A DNA stretch of 64,000 bases, from positions 3,100,001-3,164,000 of the forward strand of contig NZ_CP016379.1 in the NCBI RefSeq assembly GCF_003991135.1, written 5' to 3'. This stretch comes from Anoxybacter fermentans. Lineage in GTDB: Bacteria > Bacillota > Halanaerobiia > DY22613. The position numbers and the translations under genes were made by a program. The notes beneath the pieces are model-generated. The model did not search any database, was not told the DNA's origin, and saw only the letters and a program-made list of their open reading frames with translations. This document shows, in pieces, positions 1 to 8,642 of this stretch; positions within the stretch are counted from its first letter, which is position 1; each line of letters starts with the position of its first letter.

Positions 1-37
1 CTACCTCGAAGCTAGGCGTACGGCCATTATTTTTTTA
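1..37 (+). ncRNA. ffs: Possible 3' end of SRP (4.5S/scRNA) RNA, partial
   Basis: The first 25 bases end in GGCGTACGGCC and run into a T-rich tract, as expected of an RNA 3' end with its terminator. GUACGGC could pair with the GCCGUGC found at the 5' end of Firmicute SRP RNAs, and the SRP RNA gene commonly lies just upstream of dnaX. Only the 3' tail is in the window and the diagnostic GGAAGGAAGCA loop is not visible, so this rests mostly on context. Confidence 0.35.
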
Positions 38-79
38 TTCTTTTGCAGGAAATTATTTCCTGAATTAAGGAGAAAAAAT

Positions 80-208
80 ATGTTGCGGGGGAAATTGACT
101 GTTTTAAGATCGTTAGAATTAGAAGATCTGGATATACTGCAGAAATGGTACTTAGATCAGGAAGTTATGTATCGGGCCAGTGGTTGGATTAGAAAAAGTA
201 AAAAATAG
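80..208 (+). pseudogene. Truncated GNAT acetyltransferase N-terminal stub (42 aa)
   Basis: A short reading frame starts at ATG 80 behind AAGGAG and ends at TAG 206-208. It contains LRSLELEDLDILQKWYLD, which resembles beta1-alpha1 of RimJ/RimL-type GNAT N-acetyltransferases (normally about 170 aa). The acetyl-CoA-binding half is absent, so it is probably a remnant. It lies between the possible SRP RNA end and dnaX. It could instead be a small real peptide, but no independent function is evident. Confidence 0.4.
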
Positions 209-226
209 GGATTGAAAAAAGTTATG

Positions 227-256
227 TTGGGGATAACCCAACTTTTATGTTATAAT
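227..256 (+). promoter_or_regulatory. Probable promoter of dnaX-ybaB-recR
   Basis: A perfect -10 TATAAT lies at 251-256, about 53 bases before the dnaX start. The -35 is poor (TTGGGG around 227-232). The GTTGGG/CCCAAC hairpin at 225-241 overlaps it and may be the terminator of upstream transcription. Confidence 0.45.
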
Positions 257-309
257 GGGAGGAGATAAGATAGAACTAGCGAATACAATAAAGAGAGGGG
301 GCGGTTGCA

Positions 310-2088
310 TTGGGCTATTTATCATTATATCGAAAATGGAGACCAAAAACTTTTGATGATCTTGCAGGCCAGAAGACTGTTGTTAAAACATTGAAAAATG
401 CACTGATAAATAATAGAATTGCCCATGCATATCTTTTTTGCGGCCCCAGAGGTACCGGAAAAACTTCTACAGCCAAGATTTTTGCTAAGGCATTGAATTG
501 TGAACACGGGCCAACTCCGGACCCTTGCAATAAATGTTTTTCCTGCCAGCAGATTAACTCGGGACGTTCTGTGGATGTAATTGAGATTGATGCAGCGTCC
601 AATCGTAGAATTGATGAAATTCGGGATCTTAGAGAAAAGGTCAAATTTTCCCCCAGTGAAGGGGATTATAAAGTATACATTATTGATGAGGTTCATATGT
701 TAACCAAAGAAGCATTTAATGCCTTATTAAAAACCCTGGAAGAACCGCCTGAAAATGTGGTTTTTATTCTGGCTACTACAGAACCGCATAAAGTTTTATC
801 GACCATTCAATCACGCTGTCAACGGTTTGATTTTAGCCTTCTTTCTATTAAGGATTTGAAAGAAAGGTTAAAATATATCTGTGAGCAAGAAGGAATTTCA
901 ATTACAGATAGTGCCTTGAATTTAATAGCCAGAACTGCTGAAGGCGGGATGCGAGATGCTATTAGCATTTTAGATCAAGCCATTGCTTTTAGTGGAGATA
1001 AGGTGACTATCGATGATGTAAATACTATTTTGGGAAAAGTTGATCAACAGATTCTAGCAGAAATTGTAAATATTATTTCAAATCATGACACTAAGGCTGG
1101 TTTGAAGTTGATAAACGAGATTGTTGACCAGGGTAAAGATATGAATCAATTTGTTAAAGATATGATCTTTTATTTTAGGGATCTAATGTTAATTAAAGAG
1201 TGCGGTCTGCAAAATAATCTGATTGACCTTCCAGATGAACTAAAAGAAGAACTGGCAGACCAGGCCAGTAAATTTTCTATCAGAGATCTTTTGCGGATTT
1301 TAGAAATTTTAACAGAAACAGATCAGAAGTTGAAGTTTGCCAGTCAACCCCGGTTGCTTTTGGAGATGACAATGATTAAGTTAGCATCGCCGGAAACGGA
1401 TACTTCTATGGCAAATATAATCAACCGGTTGGCTAGATTAGAAGAGATAGTAGAGAAGAGAAAATCTGTTTTTCAGAAACCTGAAGAGGTTCTGACCGGA
1501 AAAGAACGGAAAGAAGAAGATAAAGCTGTTGTAGAAAGGAACAGAATAGAAAAAGAGACTGAGAGTCAGCAAAAAGACGTTAAAGAAAATCAGTTAGATT
1601 ATGAAGCTCAGATTGAATCTAAAAAGAGAACAGAGAATACGGAAGTTAACGAAGGACCTACCATCTCGATGGGAGAGATGGAAAAGTATTGGGAAGTTAC
1701 CATGAATCTTTTGAATAAAAATGCCAAGACCCGTAAATTAAGAGCATTTTTGTTGGTATGTAGGCCGTATAAAATCATTGGTAATACTCTTTATATTATT
1801 TTTCCTAGAGAAAGTACTTTCCATAAAACAAATGCAGAAAAAGAAATTGATTTACTGGAGCGGGCTTTAAAGAAGGTAATAGGTCAGAGTTTTAAGGTTG
1901 TCTGTATTTTTGAAGGAGAAGAAGCTATTACAAAGCAGAAGATTAAATCTGATGCTCAAGAGATGACACCAGCTTCCAGGGCTAATCAGTCTATTCAACT
2001 AATCAAAGATGAAGTAGAACAGGATCCAATTGTGCAGAAGGCATTGAAGATATTTGGTGGAAAGATTATTAAAGTGGAGAATGAATAA
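310..2088 (+). CDS. dnaX: DNA polymerase III subunit gamma/tau
   Basis: Clamp-loader ATPase of the replicative polymerase (592 aa). The TTG start at 310 gives the family-typical LYRKWRPKTFDDLAGQ opening and follows a G-rich ribosome site. Visible motifs: Walker A GPRGTGKT (residues 45-52), zinc-binding cysteines at 64, 73, 76 and 79, Walker B IIDEVH (124-129) and sensor ATTEPHKV. The middle (about 380-450) is a charged, low-complexity linker, followed by a C-terminal tau-like domain. It heads a classic dnaX-ybaB-recR operon. I saw no convincing programmed-frameshift site for a separate gamma form, but did not examine this exhaustively. Confidence 0.97.
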   Translation: MGYLSLYRKWRPKTFDDLAGQKTVVKTLKNALINNRIAHAYLFCGPRGTGKTSTAKIFAKALNCEHGPTPDPCNKCFSCQQINSGRSVDVIEIDAASNRRIDEIRDLREKVKFSPSEGDYKVYIIDEVHMLTKEAFNALLKTLEEPPENVVFILATTEPHKVLSTIQSRCQRFDFSLLSIKDLKERLKYICEQEGISITDSALNLIARTAEGGMRDAISILDQAIAFSGDKVTIDDVNTILGKVDQQILAEIVNIISNHDTKAGLKLINEIVDQGKDMNQFVKDMIFYFRDLMLIKECGLQNNLIDLPDELKEELADQASKFSIRDLLRILEILTETDQKLKFASQPRLLLEMTMIKLASPETDTSMANIINRLARLEEIVEKRKSVFQKPEEVLTGKERKEEDKAVVERNRIEKETESQQKDVKENQLDYEAQIESKKRTENTEVNEGPTISMGEMEKYWEVTMNLLNKNAKTRKLRAFLLVCRPYKIIGNTLYIIFPRESTFHKTNAEKEIDLLERALKKVIGQSFKVVCIFEGEEAITKQKIKSDAQEMTPASRANQSIQLIKDEVEQDPIVQKALKIFGGKIIKVENE

Positions 2089-2145
2089 ACTTTTGTTAAT
2101 GAAAACAATAAAATAAAGTTAGGTTGGATTAAAAAGGAGGTTTAA

Positions 2146-2454
2146 ATGAGTATGAATAAAATGATGAAACAGCTGCAACAGATGCAGGCTAAAATGATGA
2201 AACTTCAGGAGGAAATTGCTAAAAAAACGGTTGAAGCTACAGCCGGTGGTGGTGCAGTTAAGGTTGTTGCCAACGGTAAATTGGAGATTGTTGATATCAA
2301 TATTGATCCTGATGCTGTTGATCCAGATGATGTAGAGATGTTAGAAGATCTGGTATTGGCAGCAGTCAATGAAGCTCTTCGCAAAGTTCAGGAGCTAAAT
2401 ACCAATGAACTCTCCAAATTAACAGGGGGATTAAATATCCCCGGGTTGTTCTAA
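2146..2454 (+). CDS. ybaB: YbaB/EbfC nucleoid-associated DNA-binding protein
   Basis: A 102-aa protein of the YbaB/EbfC family, a small dimeric DNA-binding protein almost always encoded between dnaX and recR. The start is an ATG behind a strong AAAGGAGG site. The N-terminal half is a Met/Gln/Lys-rich helix ([19 protein letters not shown]), followed by the conserved [15 protein letters not shown] strand region. The recR start codon lies one base after the stop, so the two are translationally coupled. Confidence 0.95.
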   Translation: MSMNKMMKQLQQMQAKMMKLQEEIAKKTVEATAGGGAVKVVANGKLEIVDINIDPDAVDPDDVEMLEDLVLAAVNEALRKVQELNTNELSKLTGGLNIPGLF

Positions 2455-2455
2455 G

Positions 2456-3055
2456 ATGAGGTACTATGCAAAACCTTTGGCAAAACTAATCGGAGAGTTG
2501 AGTAAACTCCCCGGAATAGGTACAAGAACTGCACAAAGATTGGCTTTTCACCTGTTAGAAGTGGATTATACTGAAGCGAAGGCACTGGCTGAGGCTATTT
2601 TAGAAGCAAAAGAGAAGATAACCTATTGCTCTATTTGTGGTAATTTAACTGAGACAGATCCATGTCATCTATGTGATGACCCGGCCCGGGATCAATCTGT
2701 TATTTGTGTGGTAGAAAGTCCCCGGGATATTATTGCAATGGAGAAGACAGGTGAATTTAAAGGTTTGTACCATGTTTTACATGGTGCCATTTCCCCGATG
2801 GATGGGGTTGGGCCAGATGATATCCGGATAAAAGAACTGTTACCCCGGGTTCAAAAAGAAGGGGTTAAAGAGGTAATCATTGCTACTGATCCTAATGTAG
2901 AGGGTGAAGCAACAGCAATGTATATTGCTCGGCTGTTAAAACCCTTAGGTATCCGGTGTACCCGCCTTGCGGCAGGCTTACCGGTGGGTGGGGATCTGGA
3001 GTATACCGATGAGGTAACCCTTTCTAAAGCCCTTGAGGGTCGAAGAGAGCTTTAA
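2456..3055 (+). CDS. recR: Recombination mediator RecR
   Basis: RecR (199 aa) acts with RecO/RecF to load RecA at gapped DNA. The sequence shows the N-terminal helix-hairpin-helix ([20 protein letters not shown]), a C4 zinc finger with Cys 58, 61, 70 and 73, and a Toprim domain starting at [10 protein letters not shown] with the [15 protein letters not shown]-like stretch (here [14 protein letters not shown]). Length is standard. It is the last gene of the dnaX operon and is followed by a strong terminator. Confidence 0.97.
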   Translation: MRYYAKPLAKLIGELSKLPGIGTRTAQRLAFHLLEVDYTEAKALAEAILEAKEKITYCSICGNLTETDPCHLCDDPARDQSVICVVESPRDIIAMEKTGEFKGLYHVLHGAISPMDGVGPDDIRIKELLPRVQKEGVKEVIIATDPNVEGEATAMYIARLLKPLGIRCTRLAAGLPVGGDLEYTDEVTLSKALEGRREL

Positions 3056-3073
3056 CTGAAAATGAAGCGTAAA

Positions 3074-3107
3074 AAGAATGATGGGGTTTTTCCCATCATT
3101 CTTTTTT
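3074..3107 (+). terminator. Rho-independent terminator after recR
   Basis: AAGAATGATGGG pairs with CCCATCATTCTT around a G/T loop and runs into TTTTTT. It closes the dnaX-ybaB-recR operon. Confidence 0.9.
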
Positions 3108-3152
3108 CTGTTTAAGATCCAATAAAAATAATCATAAAAAATTCTAAAAATA

Positions 3153-3181
3153 TTGAATATTTTTTCTAAATAAGGTATAAT
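3153..3181 (+). promoter_or_regulatory. Promoter of the CBM34/GH13 amylase gene
   Basis: -35 TTGAAT (3153-3158), 17-bp spacer, perfect -10 TATAAT (3176-3181). A LacI-type operator follows directly downstream. Confidence 0.8.
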
Positions 3182-3197
3182 AAAGGTGTAAAGAATT

Positions 3198-3213
3198 ATG
3201 CAAACGATTGCAT
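3198..3213 (+). promoter_or_regulatory. LacI-family (CcpA/MalR-like) operator
   Basis: ATGCAAACGATTGCAT is a 16-bp near-perfect palindrome with the central CG typical of LacI-family operators. It lies 17 bp after the -10, where a bound repressor would block the start of transcription. A near copy (ATGCAAACGTTTTCAT) precedes the second amylase at 40894, so the two genes probably share a sugar-responsive regulator. Confidence 0.7.
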
Positions 3214-3238
3214 AAATTTTTTAAGGAGGAATGGTAAA

Positions 3239-5200
3239 ATGAAGAAAAAAGTACGTTTGTTGGTTGTTTTGTTTTTTTTGGCTTATAGTCTGGCAGTTTA
3301 TGCTGCAAGCAATGATAACAATGTAGAGTGGGATGGTTTATTTCATGATCAAGGTCCTTTGTATTTTTATCCTCAAGTACCATCAGAAACAGATAATGTT
3401 TATATTCGGTTAAGAACTTTTAAAGGTGACATAACAGGAAGTACTATCAAATATTACGATAGTGCTGATGGAAACTTTCATTATGTCGATATGTATTGGG
3501 TAAAAAATGATGAAACTGGGGTATTTGATATCTGGGAAGGGGTTATCCCCGGAAGTTCATCTATTAAATGGTACCGTTTCAGGATTACTGATGGATATAA
3601 AACAGTCTGGATGAATGCTAAAGGAATCTATGACAATGAACAGGATTTTGGTGATTTCTGGGTTGTACCTGGTTTCTCCACACCCACCTGGGTTCATGAT
3701 GCGATTTTTTATCAAATCTTTCCTGATCGTTTTTGTAATGGTGATACCAGCAATGATGTAGTTGACGGTGAATACGAATATTTAGGAGACCCGGTAATTG
3801 CAAAAGGCTGGGATGAGCCAATGGATGGAGTTGCACATGAATTTTATAATGGTGATTTGATAGGGATTTATCAAAAGTTGCCTACATATTTACAACAGGA
3901 GTTGGGCATTACTGCGATTTATATTAACCCCATCTTTCAGGGACCTAATAATCACAAATATGATACTCAGAATTATTATCTTGTAGATCCCCATTTTGGG
4001 ACCAATGATGATTTGGCTTATCTGGTGGAAAGGGCACATAGTACTAATGATTTTGAAGGTGATTATCGAGTTAATATCGTTCTTGATGGAGTCTTTAACC
4101 ATACGGGAATGTGGCATTATTGGTTTGATAAACTTAATTGGTATTCTACTCTCGGAGCATATGAAAGTCAATCCAGTGAATGGTATGAATATTATACTTT
4201 TAATAACTGGCCTGATGGTTATGTATCTTGGTGGGGAATTGAAACAATGCCTAAATTGGATTATTCCAGCCAGAAGCTGAGAGATGAAATATATCGTAAT
4301 TCTGATTCTATTATAAAAAGATATCTTCAAACCCCATATAATATTGATGGTTGGAGATTTGATGTGGCCAATGAGATCGGGATGAATGGAACAAATGAAG
4401 GAAATCATGATATTTGGAGAGAGATTAGAAGCCACATTAAAAGTGTAAACCCGGATGCTTATATGGTAGGAGAATATTGGGGATCTGCAGTTGATTGGTT
4501 AGGTGGTGATCAATGGGACGGCGCTATGAGTTATTATATTTTCACAAATCCAGTATCTAAGTGGATTACAGGTAAAGATACTCATAATAACTTACAATCA
4601 ATTGATACACAAACCTTTAATGATTATATTGTACAGCGATTGGCTGAAATTCCCCGTCAGGCTCAGTTAGCTATGTTAAATTCTTTATCAACCCACGATA
4701 CTGCCAGATTCTTATATCGGGCTGACGGAGATATCTGGAAATTAAAACTGGCTGCTATTTTCCAGATGACTTTCATTGGTGCACCATGTATTTATTATGG
4801 AGATGAAATCGGAATGACTGGAGGTAATGATCCTTATAATCGCTGGACTTTCCGTTGGGATTCCAGTGAATGGAATCAGGATATTTTCACCCTTTACAAA
4901 AAGTTGATAAAGATTCGCAAAACTTATCCGGCTTTAAGAACCGGTTCATTTAAACCTTTGTTGGTTGATAACACTAATAAGATTTACGCTTTTGGCCGTT
5001 GGGATGCGAATCATAGAATTATCGTAGTATTAAATAACGATTTTACTGATCATACAGTTACTGTCGATGCATGGCAACTTAGTATTCCTAACGGAGCTAC
5101 TGTAACAGATGCTCTTACAGGTAATCAATATACTGTGGTAAATGGAAAAATTACAGTTTCAGGGTTATGGGGACATGATGGTGTGATTCTGGTTTATTAA
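3239..5200 (+). CDS. Secreted alpha-amylase/neopullulanase-like GH13 with CBM34
   Basis: Exported starch/pullulan-degrading enzyme (653 aa). A Sec signal peptide (1-22) is followed by a CBM34-like beta domain (about 30-145) and a GH13 barrel. Conserved regions: DGVFNH (283-288), GWRFDVAN with nucleophile Asp375, VGEYWG with acid/base Glu412, and STHDT with Asp487, so the catalytic triad is complete. The CBM34 plus GH13 layout matches cyclomaltodextrinase/neopullulanase enzymes, but the signal peptide suggests the secreted type (compare Thermoactinomyces TVAI). Exact specificity for pullulan, cyclodextrin or starch cannot be read from sequence. The start is supported by AAGGAGG. It is monocistronic, between its own promoter/operator and a terminator. 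Confidence 0.9.
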   Translation: MKKKVRLLVVLFFLAYSLAVYAASNDNNVEWDGLFHDQGPLYFYPQVPSETDNVYIRLRTFKGDITGSTIKYYDSADGNFHYVDMYWVKNDETGVFDIWEGVIPGSSSIKWYRFRITDGYKTVWMNAKGIYDNEQDFGDFWVVPGFSTPTWVHDAIFYQIFPDRFCNGDTSNDVVDGEYEYLGDPVIAKGWDEPMDGVAHEFYNGDLIGIYQKLPTYLQQELGITAIYINPIFQGPNNHKYDTQNYYLVDPHFGTNDDLAYLVERAHSTNDFEGDYRVNIVLDGVFNHTGMWHYWFDKLNWYSTLGAYESQSSEWYEYYTFNNWPDGYVSWWGIETMPKLDYSSQKLRDEIYRNSDSIIKRYLQTPYNIDGWRFDVANEIGMNGTNEGNHDIWREIRSHIKSVNPDAYMVGEYWGSAVDWLGGDQWDGAMSYYIFTNPVSKWITGKDTHNNLQSIDTQTFNDYIVQRLAEIPRQAQLAMLNSLSTHDTARFLYRADGDIWKLKLAAIFQMTFIGAPCIYYGDEIGMTGGNDPYNRWTFRWDSSEWNQDIFTLYKKLIKIRKTYPALRTGSFKPLLVDNTNKIYAFGRWDANHRIIVVLNNDFTDHTVTVDAWQLSIPNGATVTDALTGNQYTVVNGKITVSGLWGHDGVILVY

Positions 5201-5211
5201 TTAATATTTAA

Positions 5212-5243
5212 AAAGGTTCCCCTTTCATGGGGAACCTTAATTT
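5212..5243 (+). terminator. Terminator after the CBM34/GH13 amylase gene
   Basis: AAGGTTCCCC pairs with GGGGAACCTT around a short loop, followed by a modest T-rich tail. Confidence 0.8.
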
Positions 5244-5312
5244 ATGTTCAGAAAATTATACTTTTTACAACTTTTTGTAGGTTGTAGGTAGCATTTGGTA
5301 TAGATAATGTTT

Positions 5313-5510
5313 GATAAACTACAAAAAGCTATTTTTTCGCTCCAAATAGAAATTTTTCTAACCATCTAGAGTTCGATTTCAGTTGAAATAAGGCACACTA
5401 ATCTGACTTATTATTAGCTCATCACATCCTGAGGTGAGGCCTTATTTCTCCTTCCATTTCATTAAGATGGTTTAACGAAAAATTTATATGCCGCTCAAAA
5501 TTAGCAAAAA
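5313..5510 (-). repeat. Palindromic interspersed element, copy 1 (reverse orientation)
   Basis: Begins GATAAACTACAAAAAGCT and contains CGATTTCAGTTGAAATAAGG, the hairpin around AGCTCATCAC, and GGCCTTATTTC. It ends at CTCAAAATTAGC, where the usual right terminus (TTTTTGCAG) is lost. Orientation is relative to copy 6. It fills the gap between the amylase and the convergent MFS gene. Confidence 0.85.
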
Positions 5511-5543
5511 GACCCTGTTCTTTCTGGATAGGGGCTTTTTTCG
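5505..5543 (-). terminator. Terminator of the MFS gene at 5553-6755
   Basis: AAGACCCT...AGGGGCTT forms an imperfect hairpin with a T run on both strands. It lies just beyond the stop of the minus-strand MFS gene and merges with the damaged end of element copy 1. Confidence 0.55.
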
Positions 5544-5552
5544 ATGTTTGCA

Positions 5553-6755
5553 TTAAAGAGATTTCGCCTGAGTTCTGTCATATGATTTTAATTGGTTGAC
5601 ACAAATTACTGTTCCCAATCCTAACACTGCTGCAAAGTAGAAAGGAAATTGGGGACCCAGATATGGAATCAGTGCACTGGCAATTGGAGCTGCACCTGCA
5701 GAAATAAGACCGGAGACAGTTCCTAATGCTCCAAGAACTGCTCCAGCAGAATAATGAGAAGAAATTTCAGTCCGTAAGGTATCATAAGCAATAGCTGCTC
5801 CCTGGAAGCAGAAGTAAGCCAAGGAAAATGTAATTAATGCCAGAGCAAATCCACCTTTGATTAACCAGATAAGGATAAAGAGATTTGTACCAATTATCCC
5901 TGCAATCATTACTTTTCGCTGGCCCCAGATTTCAATTAGTTTTCCAGCTATTAAACTTACTGCCATTGCTATAAATGGTCCGACAGCAAAGAGAAGATTT
6001 ATCTCTTTTTTAGACAGACCTAAAATGTCAATAGAATAGAGAGGAATAAATGGCCCATAGATGGTTAGATTACTAATAGAAGTAAAGAAAGTACCGATGA
6101 ATAAAAGTAAGAGTAATTCACCCTTAAAAATCTCCCGGTATTTAAATTTTTTCAACGAATTTTCAGCTTTAGTTTCTACCAAACTTTTTTGCCGCCAAAT
6201 ACCAATGATAAGACCCACTACTCCGGTGAAAGCTACCATTGTGGGGATTGAGAAATAAGGTAATAAGATAGCCCCAATAGCAGGACCCAAAGCTAAAGAG
6301 AGTCCTATAAAGAATTGAAATAATCCAAAGGCTGAACCCCTTTTTCGTGGTTCTACTGCTTCAGCCATAATGGAGACAAATCCAGGGCCTTGAATAGAAG
6401 ATGAGATATTTACCAAAATTAAGATTAGCACGAATGCATACCAGGTGTGCACAAAGCCACCGATGAAATAAAGTACCCCGGCAATATAGGTTGGTATTAC
6501 CACTAGAGGTTTACGTCCCAGCTTGTCGGCCCAGATACCTCCAGGAAACTGACCAATTCCCAAAGCCACAGCCAGAAGAGAAAAAGCTAAACTTACCTGA
6601 AAGTCAGTTGCTCCCAATTCGCGCAAATAGATGGGGACTAATCTATTCCAGATAAAAATGGAGATAACAAATATAGCAGTAGTATATGACATGATCCAGA
6701 CATTTTTAGGCATATTTTTAAGTTCCATATGGCGAACAAAACGAAAATTGCTCAT
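5553..6755 (-). CDS. MFS transporter (DHA1-like)
   Basis: A 12-transmembrane-segment major facilitator (400 aa). The cytoplasmic loop 2-3 signature GIWADKLGRKPLVV matches motif A, and a long central loop separates two six-helix bundles. The substrate cannot be told from sequence; drug or sugar efflux is typical of this branch. The start follows GGGAGG, with a good promoter upstream on the same strand. It is convergent with the upstream amylase and divergent from comA. Confidence 0.85.
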   Translation of the reverse strand: MSNFRFVRHMELKNMPKNVWIMSYTTAIFVISIFIWNRLVPIYLRELGATDFQVSLAFSLLAVALGIGQFPGGIWADKLGRKPLVVIPTYIAGVLYFIGGFVHTWYAFVLILILVNISSSIQGPGFVSIMAEAVEPRKRGSAFGLFQFFIGLSLALGPAIGAILLPYFSIPTMVAFTGVVGLIIGIWRQKSLVETKAENSLKKFKYREIFKGELLLLLFIGTFFTSISNLTIYGPFIPLYSIDILGLSKKEINLLFAVGPFIAMAVSLIAGKLIEIWGQRKVMIAGIIGTNLFILIWLIKGGFALALITFSLAYFCFQGAAIAYDTLRTEISSHYSAGAVLGALGTVSGLISAGAAPIASALIPYLGPQFPFYFAAVLGLGTVICVNQLKSYDRTQAKSL

Positions 6756-6788
6756 TTAACCAATCCTCCCTTATAATATTACAAATCA

Positions 6789-6817
6789 ATTATAGTTTAC
6801 TTACTGATATAATACAA
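6789..6817 (-). promoter_or_regulatory. Promoter of the minus-strand MFS gene
   Basis: Read on the minus strand: -35 TTGTAT (6812-6817), 17-bp spacer, perfect -10 TATAAT (6789-6794), about 35 bp before the start codon. Confidence 0.7.
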
Positions 6818-6828
6818 TAGTATTTTAT

Positions 6829-6894
6829 AATTTTACTGCAAAAAGCTAATTTTTCGCTTCATAAAAAAATTTTTCAAACCATCTAAAGTTCGAT
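6829..6894 (-). repeat. Half copy of the palindromic element, copy 2
   Basis: Only one arm is present: TTTTACTGCAAAAAGCTAAT through CATCTAAAGTTCGAT, after which similarity stops. It sits in the divergent region between the MFS gene and comA. This looks like a deletion derivative. Confidence 0.75.
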
Positions 6895-6974
6895 ATAAAT
6901 ATCTTTTCACAGTTTTGATTAATTTTGAATAAATTATTTTAGTGAAATTTGTTGTTAAAAGGAGAGTGGTGGGA

Positions 6975-7790
6975 GTGATAAAGAATGGTTGGGGTCTAGA
7001 TTTAGAATTTCCTTTGTTAGATCGGCGGCCAAAACCAAGAAATATAGGGTTGACAATGGTTCTAGATAAGGGGTTGGGATTGGGAGAGACCAGAGATTTA
7101 TTGGAAATTGCAGGAGAATATATTGATTTCTTAAAGTTGAGTTTTGGTACATCGGCTCTTTATTCACCTTATGTATTACATAAGAAAATAGAATTGGTCC
7201 GTTCGTATGGAATAGATATTTATCCAGGTGGAACATTTCTTGAAGTTGCTATTTTACAGGGGAAATTGGATCAATTTCTTGAGCGGGCCAGGGAACTGGG
7301 ATTCAGCTGTATTGAAGTTTCTGATGGAACGATAGAGATGGATTATGAAATGCGGAAACGTGCTATTCAAAAAGCAGTTGATCTGGGATTTAAGGTTTTG
7401 ACTGAAATAGGAAAAAAGGATAAAAATGAGGTTTTTCAAGTTGATGAGATGGTTAAACTTTTAAATAAAGATCTGGAAAATGGGGCATACCGGGTAATTG
7501 TAGAAGGTCGTGAGTCAGGAACTGTTGGTATATATGATTCTAAAGGGGATGCAGACCAGAATATTTTGGAAAAGCTCTTGTATGGGGCGCCTTCATCGGA
7601 AGTTATCATTTGGGAAGCACCATTAAAAAAACAGCAGGTTCATTTAATCAAAACTTTGGGCAATAATGTCAATTTAGGTAATATTCCTACATCAGATATT
7701 CTTGCGGTGGAAGCTTTAAGAAATGGATTAAGGGGGGATACCTTTAAAGAAGCTCTTTACCGTTATCAAAATCCTGTTTTTTATACATAA
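6975..7790 (+). CDS. comA: Phosphosulfolactate synthase
   Basis: ComA family (EC 4.4.1.19). It adds sulfite to phosphoenolpyruvate to give (2R)-phospho-3-sulfolactate, the first step of the PEP route to coenzyme M and, in Bacillus-type spores, of sulfolactate. Family features are PRNIGLTMVLDKGL near the N-terminus, DFLKLSFGTSALY, YPGGTFLEVAI and CIEVSDGTIEM. I prefer GTG 6975 (about 271 aa) because it follows AAGGAGAG at good spacing and matches the usual family start. An upstream GTG at 6942 in frame would add 11 residues without a ribosome site. comB follows 70 bp downstream. Confidence 0.9.
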   Translation: MIKNGWGLDLEFPLLDRRPKPRNIGLTMVLDKGLGLGETRDLLEIAGEYIDFLKLSFGTSALYSPYVLHKKIELVRSYGIDIYPGGTFLEVAILQGKLDQFLERARELGFSCIEVSDGTIEMDYEMRKRAIQKAVDLGFKVLTEIGKKDKNEVFQVDEMVKLLNKDLENGAYRVIVEGRESGTVGIYDSKGDADQNILEKLLYGAPSSEVIIWEAPLKKQQVHLIKTLGNNVNLGNIPTSDILAVEALRNGLRGDTFKEALYRYQNPVFYT

Positions 7791-7862
7791 TCAAAAAGAG
7801 GAATATGACACTATAACAAGAATATAAAAAAACTTTATTTTAATTAAGAAAGTAGTGATCAG

Positions 7863-8579
7863 ATGCAGGTAGAAATTATTTTGACAGTAAATGAAATGGA
7901 AGATCAGCTTTTAGTGGGGAAAACAGCAGTTGTTATTGATACACTGAGAGCTACCAGTACAATTGTTACTGCTCTTTATTATGGAGCCAAATTGGTAGAA
8001 CCCAAGGCAGGAATTGTAGAAGCTAGAAATAGAGGGAAAGAATTAAAGGAAGGTACCTATCTTTTGTGTGGTGAACGGAATGGGATTAAGGTCGAAGGGT
8101 TTGATCTTGGTAACTCACCTTTAGAGTATCAGCCGCAAGTTGTATCAGGTAAGACTGTTATTCTTTCTACTACCAATGGTACTAAGACCATTCAACGTGC
8201 TATGCTTGCGCATCGGGTGTTGATAGGGTCATTATTAAATAGATCTATTACAATGGAGGAAGCAATTAATCTGGGAAAAGATCTGGTATTATGCTGTTCT
8301 GGAACTCAAGGACATTTCAGTCTTGAGGATTTTGTGACAGCAGGAGCAATGATTTCTTATTTAAAAAATAAAGGGATTCAAATTCAGGGAGATGATAGGG
8401 TTCAAACAGCCTGGTTGCTCTATGAAAGATATGCCGATGATCTGGTAGAGTTGATGAGCTGTTCGCAAAATGGATCTCGTTTAGTTAACATTGGCCAGAA
8501 AGCTGATATTGAGTTTTGTGCACAACTGGATTTTTTTCCTTTACTTTGTTATTTTGATGGAGAGAGAGTATATTATTAA
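7863..8579 (+). CDS. comB: 2-phosphosulfolactate phosphatase
   Basis: ComB (EC 3.1.3.71, 238 aa) dephosphorylates phosphosulfolactate made by ComA. Characteristic segments are VVIDTLRATSTIV (metal/active-site region), LCGERNGIKVEGFDLGNSP and ILSTTNGTKTIQRA. Length is normal. The pair comA-comB gives sulfolactate; the later coenzyme M genes (comC, comDE) are not in this window. Sulfolactate as a spore constituent fits the sporulation genes elsewhere here, but that is inference. Confidence 0.92.
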   Translation: MQVEIILTVNEMEDQLLVGKTAVVIDTLRATSTIVTALYYGAKLVEPKAGIVEARNRGKELKEGTYLLCGERNGIKVEGFDLGNSPLEYQPQVVSGKTVILSTTNGTKTIQRAMLAHRVLIGSLLNRSITMEEAINLGKDLVLCCSGTQGHFSLEDFVTAGAMISYLKNKGIQIQGDDRVQTAWLLYERYADDLVELMSCSQNGSRLVNIGQKADIEFCAQLDFFPLLCYFDGERVYY

Positions 8580-8585
8580 CCTTCT

Positions 8586-8642
8586 ATCCCACCTATTTCT
8601 TGCATATCATGTACTAGCATGATGAGGGAGTTGAGGTGGGAT
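8586..8642 (+). promoter_or_regulatory. Hairpin covering the ribosome site of the DUF441 gene
   Basis: ATCCCACCT (8586-8594) is the exact complement of AGGTGGGAT (8634-8642), which contains the ribosome site and first bases of the ATG at 8641. A second stem ATCATG/CATGAT (8606-8611/8618-8623) lies inside. The fold would mask translation initiation. Confidence 0.5.

Noticed and set aside
1-30. Possible tRNA 3' end
   Set aside because: No T-loop GGTTCGA and no CCA; an SRP RNA end fits the dnaX context better.
1430-1560. Programmed frameshift site in dnaX for a gamma form
   Set aside because: No A AAA AAG-type slippery heptamer with a following hairpin was found in the linker region.
3890-4435. 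Minus-strand 181-aa frame inside the first amylase
   Set aside because: It is antisense to a GH13 gene with intact catalytic motifs and has no ribosome site or family similarity.
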